From NCBI GenBank assembly GCA_031266895.1, contig JAISAD010000001.1:1-14852 (forward strand): 14,852 bases of DNA, written 5' to 3'. The stretch comes from Bacteroidales bacterium (GTDB lineage Bacteria; Bacteroidota; Bacteroidia; Bacteroidales; WCHB1-69). The position numbers and the translations under genes are program-made. Positions 1 to 8,657 of the stretch are shown here, piece after piece; the stretch's first letter is position 1, and every line of letters begins with the position of its first letter. The notes beneath the pieces are model-generated. The model was not told the origin of the DNA. It worked only from the letters and a program-made list of their open reading frames with translations, and did not search any database.

Positions 1-1117
1 TGCCCTCTTTCCACAGCGTGCTGGAAAAATCAGTATTTCTCCCCTCTCAATGGATATTACCGTAGGCGTGCACTATCTGCGCCAAGTGGGCTGGATGAGG
101 TTTCAGGATGTTCAGGAACATGACTTGAAAATAAAATCGAATGCAATTACACTCAATGTCAAAGAGTTGCCACAAGCCGGACAGCCGGATGACTTTGAAG
201 GGATTAGCGGCAATTATAAAATGACCTCTTCGTTAAGTCGCAAAGCGTTGAAAGCTAACGAAGCAACCAATTTTGTTATCACCATCAGCGGAGTGGGCAA
301 TATTCAACATCTTAGCAATCCCGTTATTAATTTCCCCTCAGATTTCGACGTTTCCGATCCGCGTATTACCGATAATATTAATACACAGGGTACAACAGTA
401 AGTGGCAGTCGCACTTTTGAATATGTGATTATTCCACGCACCGAAGGAAAATTTACCATTGCGCCCGTCTCCTACTCTTACTTCGATCTGCATAGCAGTA
501 CCTACAAAACACTCGCCACAGAAGCCTATGAATTGGACGTGGCACATAATGACACTCAATTTTCAAGCCATACAGGTGGCGTTAATCAGAAAGATATTAA
601 GATACTGGACAAAGATATTCGTTATATCAAAAACGGCAAATCCGGTCTGCATCTCAAAGATTGGGAATTTTTTGGCACGGCCTGGTATTGGCTGTTACTC
701 TTTATGCCTTTGCTGCTGCTACTTCTTTTTATTCTGATTTGGCGCAAAGAGATTGAAAAACGGAAAGATATTGCCACCAGAAAAAATCGCAAAGCCAATA
801 AAACGGCGCTCAAGCGGCTTAAAAATGCAAAAAAACTATTGGATGCATCTAAAAAGGAAGATTTTTATGTAGAAATATCAAAAGCGCTTTGGGGTTACAT
901 GAGTGACAAATTTCATATTCCATTAGGACAACTCTCCACTGAAACGGTGGAAGTACGACTGCTTGACAAGGGCGTGCCTCAGGAACAAATAGGCGAATTT
1001 ATCAACACGCTCAACCAATGCGAATTTGCTCGTTTTGCTCCAACTGGAGACAGCATGCAAATAATGCAGGATATGTATGAAAAAGCGCTTATTTTTATCA
1101 CTAAAATAGAAAAATAA
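1..1117 (+). CDS. batD: BatD-like aerotolerance protein, 5'-truncated
   Basis: This is the C-terminal part of a BatD family protein. The reading frame is open from the left edge (first full codon at base 2), and residues before the ATG at 50 (a PQRAGKISI stretch) read like BatD, so that ATG is internal. About 371 residues are visible. They show beta-rich, extracytoplasmic-looking repeats (for example the stretch around GVGNI and the EGKFTIAP segment), then one hydrophobic membrane segment at about visible residues 227-247, then a basic cytoplasmic tail of about 120 residues. Bat proteins form an inner-membrane complex of VWA-domain (BatA/B) and TPR proteins linked to oxygen or stress tolerance in Bacteroides; the mechanism is unclear. 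The stop lies 2 bp before batE, so the two are surely co-transcribed. batA/B/C are expected upstream, outside the window. The family call is confident; the function is known only in outline. Confidence 0.88.
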   Translation, partial: ALFPQRAGKISISPLSMDITVGVHYLRQVGWMRFQDVQEHDLKIKSNAITLNVKELPQAGQPDDFEGISGNYKMTSSLSRKALKANEATNFVITISGVGNIQHLSNPVINFPSDFDVSDPRITDNINTQGTTVSGSRTFEYVIIPRTEGKFTIAPVSYSYFDLHSSTYKTLATEAYELDVAHNDTQFSSHTGGVNQKDIKILDKDIRYIKNGKSGLHLKDWEFFGTAWYWLLLFMPLLLLLLFILIWRKEIEKRKDIATRKNRKANKTALKRLKNAKKLLDASKKEDFYVEISKALWGYMSDKFHIPLGQLSTETVEVRLLDKGVPQEQIGEFINTLNQCEFARFAPTGDSMQIMQDMYEKALIFITKIEK

Positions 1118-1119
1118 CA

Positions 1120-1887
1120 ATGAAAAAAGCAGGAATTTCAACTATAATCATCGTTATAGCCACCTTTTCGACTTGGGCGGCACATCCCCGCATCATAGAT
1201 TCGCTGATGAATGCAGGGAACAACGCCTATCAAAACGGCCAATGGCACAACGCGATAAATTACTACACGCAAATAGATTCCGCCGGCTACCAAAGCGCTA
1301 ATTTATACTACAATCTGGGTAATGCCTTTTTCAAGAACGGCAATAAGGCAAATGCACTTCTCTGGTATGAACGCGCCTTGCGCCTATCGCCGGGAAATGA
1401 GGATATTGAACACAATATAGCTTTTGTAAATCAACAGATTATAGACAAAATGGATGTATTGCCACAAATCTTTATTGTGGTTTGGTGGAATAAGCTTTCG
1501 AGTACATTCACCTCCAACGGCTGGGCAATCTTAAGCATTATATGTGCTTTTGTCGCCATTTCAGCCTTGTTGCTTCTTTTGCTGGCCTCTCACGCTATAC
1601 TGCGCAAAACAGGCGGCACGCTTTTTCTAATCAGCTTCCTTGTCGGCATTTTCACCGGTATTTTCGCTGCTCGTGAAAAGACGCGCTATATTAGGCAACC
1701 CGAAGCCATCATTACAGAAAAAGTTGTATCCGCCCAAAGCGCTCCTACCCACAATGGCAAAGAGTTGTTTGTTATCCACGAAGGCCTGAAAATAGCCATT
1801 ATTAACTATAGCGGCAGCTATCTTGAAATTCGCCTGCCTAACGGGGAAAAAGGGTGGATTTTGGCTGAGGCAGCAGTTGTGATTTGA
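1120..1887 (+). CDS. batE: BatE-like TPR and SH3 membrane protein
   Basis: A 255-residue protein, a normal length for BatE. It has an N-terminal hydrophobic segment (about residues 5-20, probably a signal peptide), then two TPR-type repeats at about 28-95 (NAGNNAYQNGQW and YYNLGNAFFKNG are classic TPR helix A sequences). Two membrane helices follow at about 135-157 and 167-184. A C-terminal SH3b-like domain occupies about 200-255 and contains GEKGWI. TPR, two membrane helices and a bacterial SH3 domain is the BatE architecture, and the position directly behind batD supports it. Within the Bat complex it presumably scaffolds partners at the inner membrane and may contact peptidoglycan through the SH3 domain (inference). 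The stop is only 5 bp from the stop of the convergent methyltransferase gene, leaving no room for a separate terminator. Confidence 0.88.
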   Translation: MKKAGISTIIIVIATFSTWAAHPRIIDSLMNAGNNAYQNGQWHNAINYYTQIDSAGYQSANLYYNLGNAFFKNGNKANALLWYERALRLSPGNEDIEHNIAFVNQQIIDKMDVLPQIFIVVWWNKLSSTFTSNGWAILSIICAFVAISALLLLLLASHAILRKTGGTLFLISFLVGIFTGIFAAREKTRYIRQPEAIITEKVVSAQSAPTHNGKELFVIHEGLKIAIINYSGSYLEIRLPNGEKGWILAEAAVVI

Positions 1888-1892
1888 TCGGA

Positions 1893-2711
1893 CTATGAAT
1901 TGCTGACAACCTCACGTAAGGTCGCACAAGGCGAGCAGCGATTTTCAATTACATAATACATCGCTGTTGTATAAAAATCTTGCAGGTACGGAATTTGGAA
2001 AATTTTCCAAACTTTCGTTGGCGGAAGTCCATATTTAACCTGATAATTCGGGTTAAAGAGCCATGAAGTTTTTTCCAAAATTCTGTAATTTTCCGTTTTC
2101 AAGATTCTTTCAAAACGAGCAATGCTAATACCTGTTAAACGAATGTTCAAAAGTCCAGTTCCCTCTCCGCTTTTTTGCAAAATATATTTGTAAAGTTTTT
2201 GTGGCAAAAGATGAAAATAGGGTAAATGACTCAAGAACTTGCTTTTACAAATTTGCTGATGTCCGCCAAAAGGATTGTGCCAAGGCGGAAAGGCGAAAAA
2301 CACAACACCGTCGGGCAAAAGAAAATCTTTCAAAAAGTCCATAAATTTTTCCTGATTTGGAATGTGTTCAATCACATCGCGTAAAAAAATTACATCAAAT
2401 TTTCCATCAAGCTGCTGTGGAGTCGTATCGTAAATATTCTGGCACAAAAATGTAATTTGTTTTTTTATAGACGTTTTTCTGTAATATTCCACAGCATTGT
2501 TGATTTGCTTCTGTTGAATTTCCACACCGTAACATTGGCAACCGACTTCGGCAAACGGATACAGGTTTCCGCCTTCACCGCAACCAATTTCCAATACCCT
2601 GCAATTTTCGTCCAACTTTTTGTGCCGTTGAATATAAGGTATAACATACTTTTGAGTACTTTCCCTTTGCTCATTAAAATATTGAATTCTGTTAAGATGT
2701 CGTTTCTGCAT
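1893..2711 (-). CDS. Class I SAM-dependent methyltransferase
   Basis: A 272-residue class I (Rossmann-fold) methyltransferase. Motif I, VLEIGCGEGG, is at residues 39-48. The acidic residue expected to hold the SAM ribose is E64, in GVEIQQ. The motif IV region FDVIFLRDVIEHI is at 105-117. The mid-protein segment FPPWHNPFGGHQ is, from memory, a recurring feature of a Bacteroidota methyltransferase group; its substrate is not known to me. Small molecules, lipids, quinones and glycans remain possible. It is monocistronic, with its own promoter (-7 box at 2777-2784) and a leader of about 60 nt. It converges on batE with a 5-bp gap. The last 14 residues after YYVIENR are Cys- and Ser-containing and look like a non-conserved tail, possibly from a shifted stop codon. 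The fold is certain; the reaction is unknown. Confidence 0.8.
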   Translation of the reverse strand: MQKRHLNRIQYFNEQRESTQKYVIPYIQRHKKLDENCRVLEIGCGEGGNLYPFAEVGCQCYGVEIQQKQINNAVEYYRKTSIKKQITFLCQNIYDTTPQQLDGKFDVIFLRDVIEHIPNQEKFMDFLKDFLLPDGVVFFAFPPWHNPFGGHQQICKSKFLSHLPYFHLLPQKLYKYILQKSGEGTGLLNIRLTGISIARFERILKTENYRILEKTSWLFNPNYQVKYGLPPTKVWKIFQIPYLQDFYTTAMYYVIENRCSPCATLREVVSNS

Positions 2712-2776
2712 TGTCTTTTAAGAGTTTAGAACTTTTAAGCAAAATTGTTCTATTATCCGTTCTTTAAATTTGGGTG

Positions 2777-2784
2777 CAAAGGTA
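2777..2784 (-). promoter_or_regulatory. Bacteroidota -7 promoter box for the methyltransferase gene
   Basis: On the minus strand this reads TACCTTTG, a perfect match to the TAnnTTTG -7 element used by the primary sigma factor of Bacteroidota, followed by CACC. It lies 66 bp upstream of the methyltransferase ATG. I see no clear TTG -33 element at the usual spacing. Assignment rests on the motif and its position. Confidence 0.6.
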
Positions 2785-2889
2785 CAGTTTTATTTTAAAC
2801 TGATGTTCTAAGGAGTTTCGCTACATTTTTCTTCGGACGATTTATTATCATATCCATGTTTTCCTTCCGTCTTACTTGTACTTTTTTAG

Positions 2890-2897
2890 TATTTTTG
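2890..2897 (+). promoter_or_regulatory. Bacteroidota -7 promoter box for the kinase-RapZ operon
   Basis: TATTTTTG matches TAnnTTTG and ends 13 bp before the ATG at 2911. Initiation about 6-7 nt downstream would fall in or next to a run of eight A (2899-2906) and give a very short leader with no Shine-Dalgarno site. It faces away from the methyltransferase promoter in the same 199-bp gap. The -33 element is not obvious. Confidence 0.5.
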
Positions 2898-2910
2898 CAA
2901 AAAAAACCAG

Positions 2911-4344
2911 ATGAACTTTGAAGAGTCGCATTTCATACCGTTAGTAAACCGACAGGCCAATCTGTTGGATGGTCGGTTTTGCCGTTGTGAAAAAATGCCT
3001 CAATCAGGTTCTAGCAGGATGTATTTCAGAATTTTATTAGACAATAGCAAAACCATTATTGGAGTTTATAATGACGATATTCGTGAAAACAGAGCCTTTT
3101 TTTATTTTACCCGTTTTTTTAACAAAAAGCAACTTAATGTACCACAGTTGCTGGCTATTGACGACAGTGAATGTTATTATTTGCTGAGCGACTTGGGCGA
3201 CACTACCCTTTACTCATGGTTGCAGCAAGAGCGCGAGAACGTACTGTTGGGCGAAAACGTGAAAAAGTACTATCGCAAAGTGATTGAACAGCTACCCAAA
3301 TGGCAATTGTCTGCACAGCAACAGATGGATTTTTCGGTATGTTATCCCCGTTTTGCTTTCGATCGGCAATCTATTCAATGGGATTTAAACTACTTCAAAT
3401 ACTATTTTCTTAAACTGGCCGCAATTCCCTTTGACGAACAATTGTTAGAGAATGATTTTCAGGTGTTTACCGATTGGTTGCTGGAGGCTGATGCCCACTA
3501 TTTTCTTTGCCGCGATTTTCAATCGCGCAACATCATGATTTATCAAAACGACGTATATTTTATTGATTATCAAGGTGGAAGAAAGGGACCGTTGCAATAT
3601 GACATCGCGTCATTGCTCTATGATGCCAAAGCGGCCATTACGCCATTGGAACGGGAAGAGCTATTGCAATATTATTTAGCACAATTTGCTCAATATCAAG
3701 AGATTGATAGAGAAAAATTTGTATATTATTTCGACGGTTTTGTATTGGTGCGCATCCTGCAAGCATTGGGAACCTACGGATTTAGAGGTTATTACGAAAA
3801 GAAAGTCCACTTTTTGCAAAGCATCCCCTATGCCATTGAAAACATAAGCTATCTATTGCAAAAAGGGAGTTTGCCTGTCGCTATTCCCTATTTATGCCAT
3901 GTATTGCAAGAGCTTACGAAGTCGGATTTTGTGCATTACTACAAAGAAGCGCCCAATAAACTGACAGTTACCGTAACAAGTTTTTCGTATAAAAAGGGCA
4001 TTCCAACCGATTTTTCGCCTAATGGCGGTGGTTTTGTATTCGATTGTCGAGCATTACCAAATCCGGGACGTGAAGCAGCAACGAGCGCCTATACAGGGAA
4101 AGATGTAGCGGTAATAGATTGGATAGAACAGCATCCTGAATTTGAAGAATTTAAAAAACATGTTTGGGAATTAGTTTCAGCTTCTGTCCGTAACTATGCC
4201 GCCCGAAAATTTACCCAGTTAATGGTTAATTTCGGATGTACCGGAGGGCAACACCGGTCGGTTTATTGCGCCGAACAGATAGCTGATCTGCTACGTCTGC
4301 AATTTCCTGATATAGTAGTAATGCTGCACCATATTAATCTATAG
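2911..4344 (+). CDS. APH-like sugar kinase fused to a RapZ C-terminal domain
   Basis: A 477-residue two-domain protein. The N-terminal part (about 1-330) is a phosphotransferase of the aminoglycoside/choline kinase fold, closest in style to AmgK, which phosphorylates N-acetylmuramate or N-acetylglucosamine at the anomeric position. Its catalytic loop CRDFQSRN is at 200-207 (D202 catalytic, N207) and the metal-binding Asp is D219 in FIDYQGG. The C-terminal part (about 351-477) matches the C-terminal domain of RapZ/YvcJ: FDCRALPNP at 377-385 and GCTGGQHRSV at 442-451. In E. coli that domain senses glucosamine-6-phosphate and binds small RNAs. The P-loop ATPase half of RapZ is absent, so the kinase domain replaces it. 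The fusion suggests amino-sugar sensing tied to cell-wall sugar salvage (inference). I believe such fusions recur in Bacteroidota. The glycosyltransferase gene follows after 9 bp. Confidence 0.85.
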   Translation: MNFEESHFIPLVNRQANLLDGRFCRCEKMPQSGSSRMYFRILLDNSKTIIGVYNDDIRENRAFFYFTRFFNKKQLNVPQLLAIDDSECYYLLSDLGDTTLYSWLQQERENVLLGENVKKYYRKVIEQLPKWQLSAQQQMDFSVCYPRFAFDRQSIQWDLNYFKYYFLKLAAIPFDEQLLENDFQVFTDWLLEADAHYFLCRDFQSRNIMIYQNDVYFIDYQGGRKGPLQYDIASLLYDAKAAITPLEREELLQYYLAQFAQYQEIDREKFVYYFDGFVLVRILQALGTYGFRGYYEKKVHFLQSIPYAIENISYLLQKGSLPVAIPYLCHVLQELTKSDFVHYYKEAPNKLTVTVTSFSYKKGIPTDFSPNGGGFVFDCRALPNPGREAATSAYTGKDVAVIDWIEQHPEFEEFKKHVWELVSASVRNYAARKFTQLMVNFGCTGGQHRSVYCAEQIADLLRLQFPDIVVMLHHINL

Positions 4345-4353
4345 CACTCCAGT

Positions 4354-5565
<1,212 letters not shown>

Positions 5566-5593
5566 TCATAAATTTTTGTGAATTAGGCAAATC

Positions 5594-6715
5594 ATGTCCG
5601 GACTATATCTTCATATCCCTTTCTGTCAACGCAAATGTATTTATTGCAATTTCTATTCGGTAGCAAAATTGGAACTTGCCGATGCTTTTATATCGGCCTT
5701 GGCACTGGAAATGAAAGAGGCGCTGCAATGGTTTCCCTGCACTAAATTTAAGAGTCTATATTTGGGAGGAGGTACCCCTACCCTATTATCTATTATGCAG
5801 TTAGAAAAAATTAAAATGCTCCTGGACAGTCATTTTTCTTTTACGGAAAATATAGAATTTACAATAGAAGCCAATCCCGAACAGCTTACCCGCTCTTATT
5901 TGCAAGCATTGCAAAAATTGGGTGTAAATCGACTAAGTATAGGTGTGCAGTCTTTTAATAATAAAATACTTAGCACACTTAGGCGACTGCATACGGCGGA
6001 ACAAGCAGATAAAGCAATAAGGCGCGCTGCCGAAGCAGGCTTCAACAATATCTCCATCGATCTGATTTACGGCATTGCCGAGCGAGAAGCCGATACATGG
6101 CGGCAAGAGTTACAAAATGCCTTTGCATTGCCCATCACCCACTTGTCGGCCTACTCCCTCACTGTTGAGGAAAATACTATTCTTTATCAACAGCTTAGAA
6201 AAAACAAGTTGCGGCCTGTTGACGATACTGCGGCGTTACGAGATTATGCCGAATTGCAGCAAGCCATCGTCAAGGCAGGTTTCAGGCAATATGAGGTATC
6301 AAATTACTGTAAAGAGGGGTATCATTCACGCCACAACTCCATTTACTGGAACTCTACCCCCTATCTTGGTTTGGGGCCGGCCGCTCATTCCTTTACCGGG
6401 ACCATGAGAAGATGGAATTTAGCCCATTTGGAACGTTATATTTCCAATTTACAAACACATAATAATTATTGGGAATCCGAACAACTTTCACCGGAAAACT
6501 GCTATAATGAATATATCATGTTGGGATTAAGAACTGAGAAAGGAATTAATCTGCACTATATTAAATCGAATTTCGGAGCAAAATACTACAAAATGCTACA
6601 GCAACAATTGTTAGATATCTCTTCCACTTTTTACCAGCAGCAAGATAATCAAATCAAATTGACAGCTGCAGGACTGCTGCTTGCCGATTCCATTGCAGCA
6701 GCCTTGTTTGTTTAG
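5594..6715 (+). CDS. hemW: HemW-type radical SAM heme chaperone
   Basis: A 373-residue radical SAM protein, the usual HemW length. The cluster-binding cysteines are C11, C15 and C18 (CQRKCIYCNF), with Phe rather than Cys two residues after C18. Coproporphyrinogen dehydrogenase HemN has a fourth Cys there, so this is HemW. The SAM-binding GGGTP motif and the EANPEQLT strand follow in the usual order, then IDLIYGIAER and the QYEVSNYC segment typical of the family. HemW was long annotated as an oxygen-independent coproporphyrinogen oxidase; family members instead bind heme and deliver it to respiratory proteins. The gene lies 28 bp behind the glycosyltransferase, without an exact promoter match in the gap, so read-through from the upstream operon is likely. 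The start at 5594 is well placed because MSGLYLHIPFC is the family's normal beginning. Confidence 0.93.
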   Translation: MSGLYLHIPFCQRKCIYCNFYSVAKLELADAFISALALEMKEALQWFPCTKFKSLYLGGGTPTLLSIMQLEKIKMLLDSHFSFTENIEFTIEANPEQLTRSYLQALQKLGVNRLSIGVQSFNNKILSTLRRLHTAEQADKAIRRAAEAGFNNISIDLIYGIAEREADTWRQELQNAFALPITHLSAYSLTVEENTILYQQLRKNKLRPVDDTAALRDYAELQQAIVKAGFRQYEVSNYCKEGYHSRHNSIYWNSTPYLGLGPAAHSFTGTMRRWNLAHLERYISNLQTHNNYWESEQLSPENCYNEYIMLGLRTEKGINLHYIKSNFGAKYYKMLQQQLLDISSTFYQQQDNQIKLTAAGLLLADSIAAALFV

Positions 6716-6766
6716 TAACTTTTGGCGAAATAAGATATCAATCTGCGCCTTATTCAAAAATTTTCG

Positions 6767-6774
6767 TACATTTG
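6767..6774 (+). promoter_or_regulatory. Bacteroidota -7 promoter box for the hexosaminidase gene
   Basis: TACATTTG is a perfect TAnnTTTG match, 24 bp before the ATG at 6799. It overlaps an in-frame TTG at 6772, which argues that this TTG is promoter sequence and not the start codon. The -33 element is weak (a CTG at 6743-6745, 21 bp upstream). Confidence 0.6.
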
Positions 6775-6798
6775 CACATTGATAAAAAAACTAAAATA

Positions 6799-8448
6799 AT
6801 GAAAAAACTGTTGATAATCCTTTGCTTAAATGCGGCCATGACTGCTGTTTTTACTGCAGCCTTTGCCATTAATCCGCCACAAAAAATGCAAATTGTGCCC
6901 GAACCGATGCAATTGCGCGAAACCGAAAATCACTTCGTTATAAATACCGACACAAAGTTAAGGTTTGAAAATCTATTTCCATGCGACCCTACCGTACATT
7001 ATATTATAAGTAATTATCAACACTTTTTCGGCTTTGTTCCCGATACGGCTAATGTTCAAAACGAAAATTGCATCGTGTTTGAGCGATTGATTTATGACGA
7101 CCAAGAATTAGGCGATGAAGGGTATCGGATATCGGTGAATAACAAGGAAATACGCATTATTGCCAATAGTGCCTCCGGTATCTTTTACGGCTATCAAACC
7201 TTAATACAATTGACTCCGGCCGATTTGATAGCACAGCCACAGGAGCAATTTTCCATGTATGGTGTTGAAATTACCGATAATCCTCGCTTTGAATGGCGAG
7301 GCAGCCATTTGGATGTATGCCGTCATTTCTTTCCCGTCGAGTATATCAAAAAGCATCTTGACATCATGGCACTCTACAAAATGAACCGCTTCCATTGGCA
7401 TTTGACCGATGATCACGGCTGGCGCATTCAAATTGATAAGTACCCGCTCCTGACTGAGATAGGGGCTTGGCGTGTGTTTCGCGATACCAATTGGATACAT
7501 GCACAACCGGCACAACCCAACGAAAAAGCTACCTATGGAGGTTTTTACACTAAAGAGCAAGTACGTGACATCGTGGCTTATGCTGCCCAGCGACATATTG
7601 AGGTTATTCCCGAAATAGAAATCCCCGGACACTGTTCGGCTATTTTGGTTGCTTACCCACAGTTTGCTTGCGATGATTACCCTTACACTATTCCCGTGGG
7701 ACCCTACTGGCCGCCTAAAGCCATTTTGTGCGGCGGCAATGAGGCGGTAATGCAATTTCTTAAAGATGTAATGGATGAAATTGTGCCGCTGTTTTCCAGT
7801 TCATATATTCATATTGGTGGCGACGAAGCTTTGAAAGGCAATTGGGAAAAATGTCCAAAATGCCTCAAACGGATGAAAAAACTGCATCTTAAAAATCCGG
7901 AACAGTTGCAAAGCGCTATGGTTATCGAAATAGAGCAGTATTTAGCAAGTTTGGGCAAGCAAATTATCGGATGGGATGAAATTTTGGATGGCGGCGTATC
8001 CAAAAAAGCTACCATTATGTCATGGCGTGGCCAAGAAGGCGCTATTTATGCAGCACGACATGGCAACGATGCCATTATGGCTCCTGCTTCTCACTGTTAT
8101 TTCGACTATTATCAAGGCGACCCAAAAAGCGAACCGGTGTCCATTGGCGGCTATCTGCCATTAGAAAAAGCATATCAGTTTGAACCCATTCCGCAAGATT
8201 CGCTTACACCTGAGCAGGCTAAACACATCTTGGGTGGCCAATGCAATCTTTGGTCTGAATTTCTTTTTAATACTCAAAAGGTAGAATATATGCTGCTGCC
8301 GCGTCTGCTGGCACTGTCGGAAGCGGTTTGGTCACCCAAAGAGAAGCGTAATTGGGAGCATTTTAAGCAAAAAATAACTGCTCAAAAAGTGCGCCTGCAT
8401 GTTATGGGGTATAACTACGCTGATAGTCCTGTGGATATGGTGAAATGA
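6799..8448 (+). CDS. GH20 beta-N-acetylhexosaminidase, exported
   Basis: A 549-residue glycoside hydrolase family 20 enzyme that removes terminal GlcNAc or GalNAc by substrate-assisted catalysis. I chose the ATG at 6799 because it begins a clean signal peptide (MKKLLIILC..., cleavage likely after AFA at residue 23); the in-frame TTG at 6772 lies within the promoter. No lipobox is evident, so the product is probably periplasmic or secreted. A GH20b-type N-terminal domain covers about 25-150. The catalytic barrel shows the substrate-binding Arg R167, HWHLTDDHGWR at 199-209, and the catalytic pair D342-E343 in HIGGDEA. Aromatic pocket residues include W409 and W485. Substrates could be peptidoglycan fragments, host glycans or chitin oligomers. 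The stop codon overlaps the ATG of a short ORF resembling a T9SS sorting domain (see 8445-8597), so the ancestor may have been longer. Confidence 0.92.
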   Translation: MKKLLIILCLNAAMTAVFTAAFAINPPQKMQIVPEPMQLRETENHFVINTDTKLRFENLFPCDPTVHYIISNYQHFFGFVPDTANVQNENCIVFERLIYDDQELGDEGYRISVNNKEIRIIANSASGIFYGYQTLIQLTPADLIAQPQEQFSMYGVEITDNPRFEWRGSHLDVCRHFFPVEYIKKHLDIMALYKMNRFHWHLTDDHGWRIQIDKYPLLTEIGAWRVFRDTNWIHAQPAQPNEKATYGGFYTKEQVRDIVAYAAQRHIEVIPEIEIPGHCSAILVAYPQFACDDYPYTIPVGPYWPPKAILCGGNEAVMQFLKDVMDEIVPLFSSSYIHIGGDEALKGNWEKCPKCLKRMKKLHLKNPEQLQSAMVIEIEQYLASLGKQIIGWDEILDGGVSKKATIMSWRGQEGAIYAARHGNDAIMAPASHCYFDYYQGDPKSEPVSIGGYLPLEKAYQFEPIPQDSLTPEQAKHILGGQCNLWSEFLFNTQKVEYMLLPRLLALSEAVWSPKEKRNWEHFKQKITAQKVRLHVMGYNYADSPVDMVK

Positions 8449-8597
8449 ATAAGAAAAACATAACGGCTGCCAAAATAGACATTATTATCATTGACAACAT
8501 CGGTCGCACATACGAATGGATACCCCGCGGCATCTATTTCTGCACATTGCGAATCAATAATGTGAGGATTAAAACGGCAAAAGTTGTGAGAATATGA
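8445..8597 (+). pseudogene. Short ORF resembling the tail of a T9SS sorting domain
   Basis: A 50-codon ORF whose ATG overlaps the hexosaminidase stop (ATGA), in the -1 frame relative to it. The product has the pattern of the second half of a type A T9SS C-terminal domain: a hydrophobic strand ending in DNIGR (residues 17-21), PRGIYF (27-32) and a terminal KVVRI (46-50). The intact domain of the neighbour at 9285-11435 has YDMYGKK, SGIYII and KVVKI in the same order. The first part, with the PNP motif, is missing, and the spacer between GR and PRG is unusually short. It has no signal peptide of its own. I read it as the remains of a sorting domain once fused to the hexosaminidase or another cargo, split off by frameshift and deletion. 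A sequencing error or a chance ORF remain possible. No other gene is evident up to 8657. Confidence 0.45.
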
Positions 8598-8657
8598 GAA
8601 TGTAATAAAATAAAAATCAATTTTTGCTGTTATAGTTAACCAAACATCGTTTCTTGT

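Noticed and set aside
50..52. ATG at 50 as the true start of batD
   Set aside because: The frame is open to the window edge and the residues before this ATG read like BatD, so the gene starts outside the window.
5594..6715. Annotation as coproporphyrinogen III dehydrogenase (HemN)
   Set aside because: The fourth Cys of the HemN CxxxCxxCxC motif is Phe here, which is the HemW pattern.
6772..6798. Upstream TTG start extending the hexosaminidase by 9 codons
   Set aside because: The TTG is part of a perfect -7 promoter box, and the extension would put charged residues before an otherwise clean signal peptide beginning at 6799.
7201..7755. Minus-strand open frame (184 codons) inside the hexosaminidase gene
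   Set aside because: No domain or initiation signal, fully antisense to conserved GH20 catalytic sequence.
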